A DNA stretch of 64,000 nucleotides from Pseudoalteromonas phenolica (GTDB lineage Bacteria; Pseudomonadota; Gammaproteobacteria; Enterobacterales; Alteromonadaceae): positions 1 through 64,000 of the forward strand of contig NZ_PNEC01000003.1 in assembly GCF_005886345.1 (NCBI RefSeq), read 5' to 3'. The first letter of the stretch is position 1; each line of letters starts with the position of its first letter. The translations under genes and the position numbers were made by a program. The notes under the pieces are model-generated. The model was not told the DNA's origin. It ran no database searches and saw only the letters and a list, made by a program, of their open reading frames with translations. Positions 25,386-34,407 of this stretch are shown piece by piece.

Positions 25386-27497
25386 TTGCAATTTATCGCA
25401 CTTACTTCCATTGGTATTGAAAATTTATTAGTCGATGAAATCAAAGAGCAAGGCTTAGAAGTTATCAAACAGTCTGTTGGTTCAGTAAAGTTTGAGGCGG
25501 ATAATAGCCAAGCACAACGATTTTGTTTAGTCACACGTTTTGCAACACGTGTCATGCTGCTTCTAGAAGAAAATGCAGAAATAAACACCAAAGAAGATTT
25601 ATATAAATTTGCACGTTTTCAGCCTTGGCAAGAATTCTTTGGCCCAAAACAAACATTTGCTATTGAATTCAATGGTACAAATCAGGCTTTAAAAAATACT
25701 CAATTCTCAGGCTTGGTGATTAAAGATGCTGTCGTCGATTATTTCAACGACTTGTTTGAACAACGTCCAAACGTAGATAAAGCCGAACCAAATATTCGTA
25801 TTGTGGCTAAATTAAATAAAAGCCATTGTATGCTTTATCTTGATTACTCAGGCCCACGATTATCAGATAGAGGTTACAGAACTCGTCAGGGTAAAGCGCC
25901 TATTCGTGAAAACTTAGCAGCCGCATTAGTTAAACGCAGTGGTTGGTTGAATGATGTAAGCCAGCCTCTATTTGATCCATGTTGTGGCTCGGGTACTTTA
26001 CTCATTGAAGCAGTTGGAATGGCAAACAAGGTGCCTGCAAATATTAATCGCAAGTTTGCATTCCAAAACTTACCTAGCTTCAGACCGACAAAATTTGATG
26101 AAATCAAACAGGCTTTGAAAAGCGAAATAACAGAAAACAACGTATGGATCATGGGGTCAGATTTTGATGAGCGAGTGATCAATGTCGCACAACAAAATGC
26201 GCGCAGAGCTGGCGTTGAGAATCTCATCGATTTTAGTGTTAAAGATGCAAATAAATTGTCTCAAGTTGCCAAGCGTTCTGGTGTTGTATTAAGCAACTTA
26301 CCTTATGGCGAACGTTTAGGTGCGATGGCTGAACTTATAAACCTATACAGAAATATGGGTTTAGGCTTTAAAAAGTACTTTCAAAATTGGCAACTTGCAC
26401 TATTAGGCACAGATGAAAGCTTATTCAAATTACTTAAATTAGCTAAATCTAAAACCTATAAGTTTAAAAATGGTCCACTTGATGTTGCACTCTATCTTTA
26501 CGATGTGAACGAAAAGCAGGTAAGTCAGAGTCAAGAGAAGACAGGTTTGAACTTTGAAGGTTCAACGGCTTTTGGCAACCGTTTAAAGAAAAATAAAAAC
26601 GCACTTAAGTCATGGATTAAAAAAGAGGGAATTAATGCTTATCGTTTATATGATGCTGACATTCCTGAATACAATGTCGCTGTTGATCTTTATAACGATT
26701 CAGCGGTTATCTTTGAATATGCAGCCCCGAAAGAAATTGACGATACCGTAGCTCAAAAACGTCTACAAGACGTCATCACCTTAACGTCTGAACAACTTAA
26801 TATTGCAGCTGAGAATATTGCAGTTAAGGTTCGTAAAAAGCAAAAAGGCGATGCGCAATACAACAGCTTTGACAAGCAAAATCGGGTTGATGTTGTTGAA
26901 GAGTTTGGTGCTAAATTTAAAGTAAACTTGTTCGATTATCTAGATACAGGTTTATTCTTAGATCACCGTTTGGCACGACGCTATATTCAGAAAAATGCAA
27001 AGGGTCAACGTGTATTGAACTTATTCTCTTACACCGGAAGTGCGTCTGTGCATGCAGCAGTAGGTGGCGCTAAGTCGGTTACAACCGTTGATATGTCAAA
27101 AACCTATTTAAAGTGGGCAGAAGAAAACTTTGCACTAAACAATCTCAAGAATCCTCGCTTTAGATTTGAGCAAGCAGATTGTTTAAAGTGGCTCGAACAC
27201 GCACAAGGTCAATATGATTTGATCTTTTTAGATCCACCCACCTTCTCAAACTCAAAGCGTATGAAAGCAGAGTTTGATGTACAGCGAGATCACATCAAAT
27301 TGATGGAGTGGGTGAAGAAAATCTTAAGCCCAAAGGGTACCTTATTGTTTTCTAATAACAAACGTGGATTCAAAATGGATGAGGTCGCATTAATGGGCTT
27401 AGGATTGAAAGCGGTGAATATCTCTGACAAGACACTCTCACCCGACTTTAAACGCAATAAACAGATCCATAATAGTTGGTTGATCACACATGGATAA
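25386..27497 (+). CDS. rlmL: Bifunctional 23S rRNA methyltransferase RlmKL
   Basis: Methylates 23S rRNA at G2445 (N2, RlmL half) and G2069 (N7, RlmK half). Its 703 residues almost equal the E. coli fusion protein (702). The order is: N-terminal THUMP domain (about 45-155), RlmL Rossmann domain with FDPCCGSGTLLIEA and SNLPYGERLG, then the RlmK domain with VLNLFSYTGSASVHAA and FLDPPTFSNSKRM. The start is TTG at 25386; no in-frame ATG lies nearby upstream. Its last 8 nt overlap the glutaredoxin-like gene, beginning a chain of coupled genes through uup. Confidence 0.96.
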   Translation: MQFIALTSIGIENLLVDEIKEQGLEVIKQSVGSVKFEADNSQAQRFCLVTRFATRVMLLLEENAEINTKEDLYKFARFQPWQEFFGPKQTFAIEFNGTNQALKNTQFSGLVIKDAVVDYFNDLFEQRPNVDKAEPNIRIVAKLNKSHCMLYLDYSGPRLSDRGYRTRQGKAPIRENLAAALVKRSGWLNDVSQPLFDPCCGSGTLLIEAVGMANKVPANINRKFAFQNLPSFRPTKFDEIKQALKSEITENNVWIMGSDFDERVINVAQQNARRAGVENLIDFSVKDANKLSQVAKRSGVVLSNLPYGERLGAMAELINLYRNMGLGFKKYFQNWQLALLGTDESLFKLLKLAKSKTYKFKNGPLDVALYLYDVNEKQVSQSQEKTGLNFEGSTAFGNRLKKNKNALKSWIKKEGINAYRLYDADIPEYNVAVDLYNDSAVIFEYAAPKEIDDTVAQKRLQDVITLTSEQLNIAAENIAVKVRKKQKGDAQYNSFDKQNRVDVVEEFGAKFKVNLFDYLDTGLFLDHRLARRYIQKNAKGQRVLNLFSYTGSASVHAAVGGAKSVTTVDMSKTYLKWAEENFALNNLKNPRFRFEQADCLKWLEHAQGQYDLIFLDPPTFSNSKRMKAEFDVQRDHIKLMEWVKKILSPKGTLLFSNNKRGFKMDEVALMGLGLKAVNISDKTLSPDFKRNKQIHNSWLITHG

Positions 27498-27717
27498 GTT
27501 TACCCTATATCATACCGAGGGTTGTCATTTATGTGAGCAAGCCTTTGAGTTATTGAATGCTCAGTTACAGTCTGAGCAAATAATTTTAAGAGATATTGTC
27601 GAAGAGCCAGAGTTGATAGAAAAATATCAGTTCATCATTCCTGTTGTGGCAAATAAAAACAACCAAGAGCTAGGTTGGCCATTCGACGAGCAAACATTAA
27701 AAGAGTTTATAAACTAA
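27490..27717 (+). CDS. Glutaredoxin-like protein (DUF836)
   Basis: A 75-residue thioredoxin-fold protein with a CxxC redox motif near the N-terminus (YHTEGCHLCEQAFELL) and the cis-proline region (FIIPVVANK). It belongs to the DUF836/glutaredoxin-like group, whose substrate is not established. It overlaps rlmKL by 8 nt and ends 1 nt before uup, so it is part of that coupled unit. It is presumably cytoplasmic. Confidence 0.88.
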   Translation: MDKFTLYHTEGCHLCEQAFELLNAQLQSEQIILRDIVEEPELIEKYQFIIPVVANKNNQELGWPFDEQTLKEFIN

Positions 27718-27718
27718 G

Positions 27719-29629
27719 ATGGATTTAATCAGAATTGCAAAAGCACAGTTAGCTTTTGGCACACACCCATTATTAGATAATGCTGATGCGGTGATTGAAG
27801 CCGGTGAACGCGTTTGTATTGTTGGACGTAACGGCGCAGGTAAATCAACTTTACTCAAAGTACTAGACGGACAAGTTCAACTCGACGATGGTGAAATCAA
27901 CCAAGTTGGTGATTTAAAGGTATCACGATTAGAGCAAGATCCGCCAAAAGGTGCTGAAGGCTCAGTGTTTGATTATGTAGCGAGTGGCATTCCAGACATC
28001 GCAAATTTACTCATTGAGTACCATCATGTCAGCGAGCAAATGCAATCAGACTACTCTGAGTCTGTACTAAATAAATTTGAGAAATTGTCTTCTCGTATTG
28101 AAGCACAAGATGGTTGGCGCTTCGAAAGCCGTATTAAGTTGGTTTTAGCACAGTTAGAGCTGACTCCTGATATGCGATTAGAGAAATTATCTGGTGGCTG
28201 GTTAAGAAAAGTAGCCCTAGCAAAAGCACTTGTGAGTGAACCTGATTTACTGTTACTTGATGAACCAACAAACCACTTGGATATGAACAGTGTTATTTGG
28301 CTTGAACAGTTTTTAAAAGACTTTAAAGGCGGCATTGTATTCATTTCGCACGATAGGGCGTTCATCCGCAGTATTGCAACACGTATTCTAGATTTAGATC
28401 GTGGTAAATTAATTTCTTACCCAGGTAACTACGAAAAATACCTTGAGCAAAAAGCGCACGACTTGAAAGTAGAAGAAGCGCAAAATGCCTTGTTTGATAA
28501 AAAATTGGCTGAAGAAGAGGCCTGGATCAGACAAGGTATTAAAGCACGTCGTACTCGAAATGAAGGTCGTGTAAGAGCATTAAAAGCACTACGTGTAGAG
28601 CGAAAACAGCGAGTAGAGCAAGTTGGTAAAGCTGACTTTAACATCGAAACTGCAGATCGCTCTGGCAAGCTTGTGTTTGAAGCTAAAAATTTAAAGCATG
28701 CATTTAAAGACAAGCCTATCGTTAATGATTTCTCGACCCTTGTTATGCGTGGGGATAGGGTAGGACTAATAGGTCCAAACGGTGTTGGTAAGACAACCTT
28801 ACTTAAATTGTTATTCGGTCAACTTGAAGCCTTATCCGGCAGTGTAAAGCAGGGCGTAAACCTAGAAGTCGCTTATTTTGATCAATACCGAGAGAAGTTA
28901 GACGAAGAAGCAACAGTTCAAGATAATGTTGCTGAAGGTAAGCAAGAAGTCATGATGGGTGGTCGCAGCCGACACGTTCTGGGCTATCTACAAGATTTCT
29001 TATTTCCGCCAGCTAGAGCAAGAACACCCGTTAAAGCATTGTCAGGTGGTGAGAAAAACCGCTTATTATTGGCCAAGCTTTTCCTGAAACCTTCAAATGT
29101 GCTTGTGCTAGATGAACCGACAAATGACTTGGACATTGAAACACTTGAGTTGTTAGAAGATATTATTAATCAGTATCAAGGCACAATACTAATCGTTAGT
29201 CACGACCGAGAGTTTATTGATAACACTTGTAATAGTGTCTGGGCGTTTTCAGGTGATGGTGAAGTGATTGATATTGTTGGTGGTTACACAGACTATCAGG
29301 TGTATAAAGCTGAGCTCGATGAAAAAAGAAAGCAATTAGAAAAACAGCAAGTTGTGCAAACTGCTAAAGAGATAAAAAAAGATAAGAACAATAACAAAAG
29401 TAATAAGCTAAGTTACAAATTAAAACTTGAATTAGAGCAACTGCCAAGTAAAGTAGAAGCCCTTGAACTAACCCTAGAAGAACAACAGGCACTGGTTAAT
29501 GATCCTGAGTTCTTTAAAAAACCTCAGCAAGAAACGCAAGCAGCATTGAACCAATTGGCTCAAATAGAGTCTGAGCTTGAAACCGCTTTCGCCCGCTGGG
29601 AAGAGTTAGAAGAATTACAGAATCAGTAG
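27719..29629 (+). CDS. uup: ABC-F ATPase Uup
   Basis: A soluble ABC-F protein with two ATPase domains and no membrane segments. Uup binds DNA and branched intermediates and also ribosomes in E. coli, and affects transposon excision. Its 636 residues include two Walker A motifs (GRNGAGKSTLL at about 37, GPNGVGKTTLL at about 354), two signature/Walker B units (LSGGWLRKVALAKAL with LLLLDEPTNHLD, and LSGGEKNRLLLAKLF with VLVLDEPTNDLD), the ABC-F linker rich in Arg/Lys, and a C-terminal coiled coil (about 545-636). The DUF3466 gene follows 11 nt downstream. Confidence 0.96.
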   Translation: MDLIRIAKAQLAFGTHPLLDNADAVIEAGERVCIVGRNGAGKSTLLKVLDGQVQLDDGEINQVGDLKVSRLEQDPPKGAEGSVFDYVASGIPDIANLLIEYHHVSEQMQSDYSESVLNKFEKLSSRIEAQDGWRFESRIKLVLAQLELTPDMRLEKLSGGWLRKVALAKALVSEPDLLLLDEPTNHLDMNSVIWLEQFLKDFKGGIVFISHDRAFIRSIATRILDLDRGKLISYPGNYEKYLEQKAHDLKVEEAQNALFDKKLAEEEAWIRQGIKARRTRNEGRVRALKALRVERKQRVEQVGKADFNIETADRSGKLVFEAKNLKHAFKDKPIVNDFSTLVMRGDRVGLIGPNGVGKTTLLKLLFGQLEALSGSVKQGVNLEVAYFDQYREKLDEEATVQDNVAEGKQEVMMGGRSRHVLGYLQDFLFPPARARTPVKALSGGEKNRLLLAKLFLKPSNVLVLDEPTNDLDIETLELLEDIINQYQGTILIVSHDREFIDNTCNSVWAFSGDGEVIDIVGGYTDYQVYKAELDEKRKQLEKQQVVQTAKEIKKDKNNNKSNKLSYKLKLELEQLPSKVEALELTLEEQQALVNDPEFFKKPQQETQAALNQLAQIESELETAFARWEELEELQNQ

Positions 29630-29640
29630 TAAGGATCAAA

Positions 29641-31365
29641 ATGAAAAAAACAATTTTAGCAGCAAGTATGTTGTCTGTACTAAGTAGTACGGCATTCGCT
29701 GCTACTTACCAGTTAACAGAATTACCACGTCATCAAAATAGTAAGAATACTTTTATCTCCGATGTGAACGAAGCTGGTGATGTAATTGGTGCAGCAAGTT
29801 ATTTGTTTGATATCCCGATTGATGTTAGCTATATCGACTTTGAAGATTCTCTAATTACTTCAAGCTATGATCGCTATGTAGATGGTCTTGATATCATTGG
29901 TGAAAAACCCTCTTTCACTTTAGATGATATTAAGAATGGGGCTGCTGATACGAACTCTGATGCAAAAGGGTTTATGGTATCATTTTTGTCAGGCCAAGAT
30001 GGAAATGCTGAATATCAAAAACTGAGTGACCGTATTGCATTAAACTTAACAGCCACTAGTGCAGATGAATTCATTTTATTTGATACAGTGACAGATTTTT
30101 CTGCATCTTATTCTCGCTCAGTAAGTAATTACCCGACTTCAATTACTGAAGATGGAGTTATTGCTGGTTGGGGTTCTGCACCTTATCGAAAAGAAGTATT
30201 TATTAAAGAAGGCGAAGACGATACCACTTATTTTGTTCGTGATTGGCCTTCAAGAGGGTTAGTGATCAGCCCTAATGGTGATAAAACAATTCTTGAGCCT
30301 GAAATTGACACCTATGGTGGCACTTCAATGGTTACAGACATTATCAAAATGGATAATGGCAATTATGTAGCAGTTGGAAGTAGCAGTGTTTCTATCCCAG
30401 TAAACCGTCAAGAAAATTATGATGATAATTGTGATGGTGTTGATGAGCCTGAAAATGTTTGTGCTTGGGGTTACTTGCGCGGGAGTTTCTATAATACAGA
30501 AGCATATCAATGGGAACTAGATGCTAACTACAATGTTTTGGCAAAAACTAAGCTAGGGTTAGGCATTATTCGTCAAGATGATGAAAAAGATGCCTTCGGT
30601 AGTGTAGCCATGGCTGTGAATAAAAATGGTATTGCAGTTGGTTATTCACACGCTCGAAACAAAGAAGACGATGGCAGGTATGCTTATGTTCAGGCGGGTT
30701 ATTTTAAAGATGGTCAATTTACACGAATTCATGAACATGAAACGTATAGTCAAGGTGGTAAAGCGATAGATATCAATGATAACGATATTTTGATTGGTAA
30801 CTACTTTGAACAATATGGCAACACGGTAATTGAGCAATCTAGTTTTTATTATGATGTTGCAAATAAAACATATACAACCATTCCGACTTTCTTTAGCGGC
30901 TCTCAAACAACTGTTAGAGATATCAATAATAATGGTTTGATTATAGGTCAAGCAGAAATAGAAAAAACCACATCAGTGCCAAAATATGAAGCTTTTCTAT
31001 ATCAGATAGGTGCTGAAACAGTCATTAATATTAATGACCTTCTTCCATGCAAAGCTGCAGATGGTAGTGATTTTCCTTATATAATTGCTGAGGCTACGAA
31101 AGTTACTGACTCTGCTGAAATTTATGCAATAGCAACAAAGACAGTAGAAAGAAGAGACCGCCTTGGTAAAGTAATGAAAGACAGTGAAGGTGAGATTGAA
31201 TATGAAGCAGTAGCTGTACCAGTTTTACTGACTCCTGTCGCAGGTGGAACTCAAGAAGCGTGTCCTCCTCCAGAGGCGGAAGAGTACGAAAGGCAGTCTG
31301 CAAGCTTTGGTTTCCTTTCACTCTTAGCTTTACCTTTAATGTGGTTTAGAAGAAGAAAACTTTAA
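29641..31365 (+). CDS. DUF3466 family secreted protein with C-terminal sorting-like tail
   Basis: A 574-residue exported protein with signal peptide MKKTILAASMLSVLSSTAFA. The body carries repeated segments of the type INNNGLIIGQA, VNKNGIAVGYSH and INDNDILIGNY, spaced like HAF/extracellular propeller repeats. The C-terminus has a serine/glycine stretch, one hydrophobic helix (FGFLSLLALPLMWF) and RRRKL, resembling the tripartite GlyGly-CTERM signal cleaved by rhombosortase in Vibrio and Shewanella. DUF3466 proteins also sit next to uup in related genera. Two cysteine pairs may form disulfides. The function is unknown; I infer surface or extracellular localisation. Confidence 0.85.
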   Translation: MKKTILAASMLSVLSSTAFAATYQLTELPRHQNSKNTFISDVNEAGDVIGAASYLFDIPIDVSYIDFEDSLITSSYDRYVDGLDIIGEKPSFTLDDIKNGAADTNSDAKGFMVSFLSGQDGNAEYQKLSDRIALNLTATSADEFILFDTVTDFSASYSRSVSNYPTSITEDGVIAGWGSAPYRKEVFIKEGEDDTTYFVRDWPSRGLVISPNGDKTILEPEIDTYGGTSMVTDIIKMDNGNYVAVGSSSVSIPVNRQENYDDNCDGVDEPENVCAWGYLRGSFYNTEAYQWELDANYNVLAKTKLGLGIIRQDDEKDAFGSVAMAVNKNGIAVGYSHARNKEDDGRYAYVQAGYFKDGQFTRIHEHETYSQGGKAIDINDNDILIGNYFEQYGNTVIEQSSFYYDVANKTYTTIPTFFSGSQTTVRDINNNGLIIGQAEIEKTTSVPKYEAFLYQIGAETVININDLLPCKAADGSDFPYIIAEATKVTDSAEIYAIATKTVERRDRLGKVMKDSEGEIEYEAVAVPVLLTPVAGGTQEACPPPEAEEYERQSASFGFLSLLALPLMWFRRRKL

Positions 31366-31370
31366 TTACA

Positions 31371-31410
31371 TAGACATAAAAAAAGCCCGTAAGGGCTTTT
31401 TTTATGTCTA
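31371..31410. terminator. Bidirectional terminator between DUF3466 and DUF2062 genes
   Basis: A perfect 18-bp stem (31371-31388 with 31393-31410) around a GTAA loop, with GC core AGCCC/GGGCT flanked by A7 and T7. It serves both converging genes. Confidence 0.93.
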
Positions 31411-31428
31411 TACTTTACTGTTATTAGC

Positions 31429-31935
31429 TTATTGACCTCTTGAATTCCAAGCTTTATTCACAGAGTGACGCCAAAGCCAGTCAATGCCAAAGTAGCCAAC
31501 AAGCGCTGCAATTGAAGCACAAATTAAAGAGCCAATCATAAACGCAGGGCCTATGGTAGAAAGGCTTTCTAAAAGCCATTCCCAGCTTGCTTCAAAGTGA
31601 AAAGGTTGTGTTTTCTGGCCCAATGCAAATGCACCAACTCTATAAGAGCAATAAAAAATAGGCGGCATGGTAAGCGGATTAGTTAACCAAACTAATGCCA
31701 CAGATAAGGGTAAGTTGACCCTAAAAGGAATTGCACAAGCTGCAGCTAACACCATTTGAAAAGGAACAGGGATGAAAGCGAAAAATAGACCTACAGAAAA
31801 AGCACCACGTGCAGAGCGACGATTGAGATGCCAAAGGTTCGCATCGTGGAGTAAACTGCCAAAAATCTTTAAAGATTTTTGCTGTTTGACCTTATCGTGA
31901 TCAGGTAAAAATTTTTGGATCGTTTTCTTTGGCAT
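31429..31935 (-). CDS. DUF2062 domain membrane protein
   Basis: A 168-residue membrane protein of the DUF2062 family. Hallmarks are RSARGAFSVGLFFAFIPVPFQM and LVWLTNPLTMPPIFY, with two to three further hydrophobic helices and a basic C-terminus. The start at 31935 (MPKKTIQKF) is preferred to an upstream TTG. The family has no established function. It diverges from comEC with only 21 bp between the two start codons, so the two promoters must overlap each other's coding regions. It converges on the DUF3466 gene through a shared terminator. Confidence 0.88.
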   Translation of the reverse strand: MPKKTIQKFLPDHDKVKQQKSLKIFGSLLHDANLWHLNRRSARGAFSVGLFFAFIPVPFQMVLAAACAIPFRVNLPLSVALVWLTNPLTMPPIFYCSYRVGAFALGQKTQPFHFEASWEWLLESLSTIGPAFMIGSLICASIAALVGYFGIDWLWRHSVNKAWNSRGQ

Positions 31936-31956
31936 AACAAGCAACCATATACTTCA

Positions 31957-34194
31957 ATGTTGATGTGCTGGGGATTTCTGTACGGCTGTGTTCAAGCGGT
32001 ATTTTACTTTCACACTTGGCAGTTTTACAGCTCACTGATATTCCTCATCGTAATGAGTTGCTATTTTAAGCCCATTTTGAATCTATTGTTAGGGTTTATT
32101 TTTGCTATTTTTGTCGTAGGCATACAATCTGAACTTTTTTATAGCTATAAACCAGACAAAATGGGATTTATCGAAGTCAGTCAAATAAATGGCCTTGTCA
32201 CAAAAGTAATATCACCACATACAAACTCACTCGTAGAATTAAAATTAATAGAGCTGAATAAGCAAAAAATACCTTTCTATAAAACGATTAAAGCTCAATT
32301 AGCGATAAAAGCAGGAGCTGTTGATTTTAAAGAAGGCGACTTTGTTAGTGCAAAGGTTAAGCTAAAAGTTTTTCGCTCACGAAAGAATAAATACAGTTTT
32401 GACTCTGAGCTTTATGCTTTTACACAACAAATCTACTTTAAAGGAACAATTGAAGAGCTAGAAAAGAGAACTTCAGCAGTCAAAACTATAAGGCAAAGCT
32501 ATCGAGATAAAATATGGGACACGTTCAAAGGAAAAGAGTTAAATTGGCTCTTTTATGGATTGAGTACAGGTGATAAATCAAGAACACCCAAAGAAACAAA
32601 AGAGCATGTTATAAAACTTGGCATTGGCCATATGCTGGCAATTTCTGGGTTACATGTAGGGATACTGGTTTTCATTTGTTTTTATGTTGTAAAGGGCGCA
32701 GCTTGGATGATACTAAATGTGTGCCAGATTAGTTATCAGCGTTTTAATCTTAATAAACTCTACGTCGCTTTGAGTCTATTAATTTCATTTCAGTATATTT
32801 ATCTGTGTTACTTTCCAGTCTCAGCGATAAGAGCTTGGTTAATGGTTGCGCTGTTTTCGTACATATACCTTTCTAAACGATCTGTTAATTTAGTTCAGAT
32901 GTTAAGTTATGCTTTAACTTTGGTGTTATTTTTAAACCCGTTTTCATTACTCGAACCCGGTTTATATTTATCCTTTATTGGTTACGCAACCGTAATATGG
33001 ATTTTAAATAAAACCAAATCTCATGGTTTTTTTTCAAATCCAATAATAAGGTTATTATTGATTCAGTCAGCTTTGTTAATTAGCTTAGCACCACTTAGCA
33101 TTTACTATTTTAATGGAGTGAGTATTGTTGGTTTGCTTTTTAACTTATGTGTCATTCCATTACTAAGTCTCGTTATTTTTCCATACATCATTATATGTTT
33201 ATTACTAAACAGTGTATCTATTAATATGGATTTCATGTTTGTTGATTATCTATTGTCACTAGGATTGGATATGACAACTGAATATCTAATCGACTATGCA
33301 TGGCTAGCTTGGTCTCAGCTAACAATTGAAACTGTCATTTTATTTTACCTGATTGTGACGCTGCTACTAATCAAACATTTCAGGGTATTTTCACTTGTAC
33401 CAGCATTTTCATTAATTTCTAGCTATTCAGTTTCAAAACCAATATGGCAGGTTGATGTGATGGATGTCGGCCATGGTACATCTGTACTAGTCGCGTCTGA
33501 TAACCTAGCATTATTGTATGATCTAGGAGCCAAATACTTTAACTTTTATTCACTGTTTGAACGTGTCACTTTACCTGAAATAAAGGCGCGTGGATTAGAG
33601 TTAAGGCACACCATTATTAGCCATGATGATAAAGACCACAGTGGAGGCCTCGATGAGCTTTATGCGTTTGATAATTTTGCTTCATTAAGGACATTTCATA
33701 ACGGAGAACCGCTAAATTTCTGTCATATTAAGAATATAGGAATGAAAAATATAAGTATTCAGACTATTTGGCCTATTGAAAACATGGACTCTGATAACAA
33801 CAATTCATGTGTAGCTAAAGTGACAGGCCCTAGTGGAAGTATTTTATTAACAGGTGACATTGAATTTGAAGCAGAAAAGCAACTCGTTGAACGATATGGC
33901 CAAATATTAAGGTCAGATATCTTACTTGTGCCACACCATGGTAGTAAAACATCTTCAAGTGCTGAATTTCTAGAAACTGTAAAACCTGAGATCGGTTTAA
34001 TTTCAAGAAATTATTTCTCTCCTTGGCATTTACCCCATAAAACGGTTAAAGAACGCTACTCTTCGCAAAATATAAAATTAATTGACACCGCACTTTCTGG
34101 TCAAATCACTATTAATTTCTTTGATGATTATTATGAAGTAGAACAGGCAAGAGAAAAAACTAACTTTTGGGTAAAGCATCGATATCGATTTTAA
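31957..34194 (+). CDS. comEC: ComEC/Rec2 family DNA uptake channel protein
   Basis: The inner-membrane channel that brings single-stranded DNA into the cytoplasm during natural transformation. From ATG 31957 it has 745 residues. It contains N-terminal hydrophobic segments and an OB-like DUF4131 region, a competence domain (GLSTGDKSRTP, LGIGHMLAISGLHVGIL, YFPVSAIRAWLMV) with multiple helices, and a C-terminal metallo-beta-lactamase-like domain with SHDDKDHSGGLDE, LLTGDIEFEAEKQL and LLVPHHGSKTSSS. All three parts are intact. It starts the E. coli-like comEC-msbA-lpxK-kdsB arrangement, but a 213-bp gap separates it from msbA. Confidence 0.93.
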   Translation: MLMCWGFLYGCVQAVFYFHTWQFYSSLIFLIVMSCYFKPILNLLLGFIFAIFVVGIQSELFYSYKPDKMGFIEVSQINGLVTKVISPHTNSLVELKLIELNKQKIPFYKTIKAQLAIKAGAVDFKEGDFVSAKVKLKVFRSRKNKYSFDSELYAFTQQIYFKGTIEELEKRTSAVKTIRQSYRDKIWDTFKGKELNWLFYGLSTGDKSRTPKETKEHVIKLGIGHMLAISGLHVGILVFICFYVVKGAAWMILNVCQISYQRFNLNKLYVALSLLISFQYIYLCYFPVSAIRAWLMVALFSYIYLSKRSVNLVQMLSYALTLVLFLNPFSLLEPGLYLSFIGYATVIWILNKTKSHGFFSNPIIRLLLIQSALLISLAPLSIYYFNGVSIVGLLFNLCVIPLLSLVIFPYIIICLLLNSVSINMDFMFVDYLLSLGLDMTTEYLIDYAWLAWSQLTIETVILFYLIVTLLLIKHFRVFSLVPAFSLISSYSVSKPIWQVDVMDVGHGTSVLVASDNLALLYDLGAKYFNFYSLFERVTLPEIKARGLELRHTIISHDDKDHSGGLDELYAFDNFASLRTFHNGEPLNFCHIKNIGMKNISIQTIWPIENMDSDNNNSCVAKVTGPSGSILLTGDIEFEAEKQLVERYGQILRSDILLVPHHGSKTSSSAEFLETVKPEIGLISRNYFSPWHLPHKTVKERYSSQNIKLIDTALSGQITINFFDDYYEVEQAREKTNFWVKHRYRF

Positions 34195-34407
34195 TTAAGA
34201 GTTAAAATACTTAACTAGCTTAGAGATAAAGTGGAGCTTCACATAAATGTTCACCATTCGTTGTAACTTTACCCATCGGATTTAACACACTAAAGCGAGT
34301 GTAATAACTAGTTTTTTATATAGAGCTGAGGTTATTTGCAGTAGAGCATTTAGTTTTATGCATTTGAGAAGTACAATAACAAGGTTATTAAGTAGTTGAG
34401 AGCTTCT

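Noticed and set aside
34246..34284. Twelve-codon ORF with GGAG upstream in the gap before msbA
   Set aside because: Too short to distinguish from chance without conservation data.
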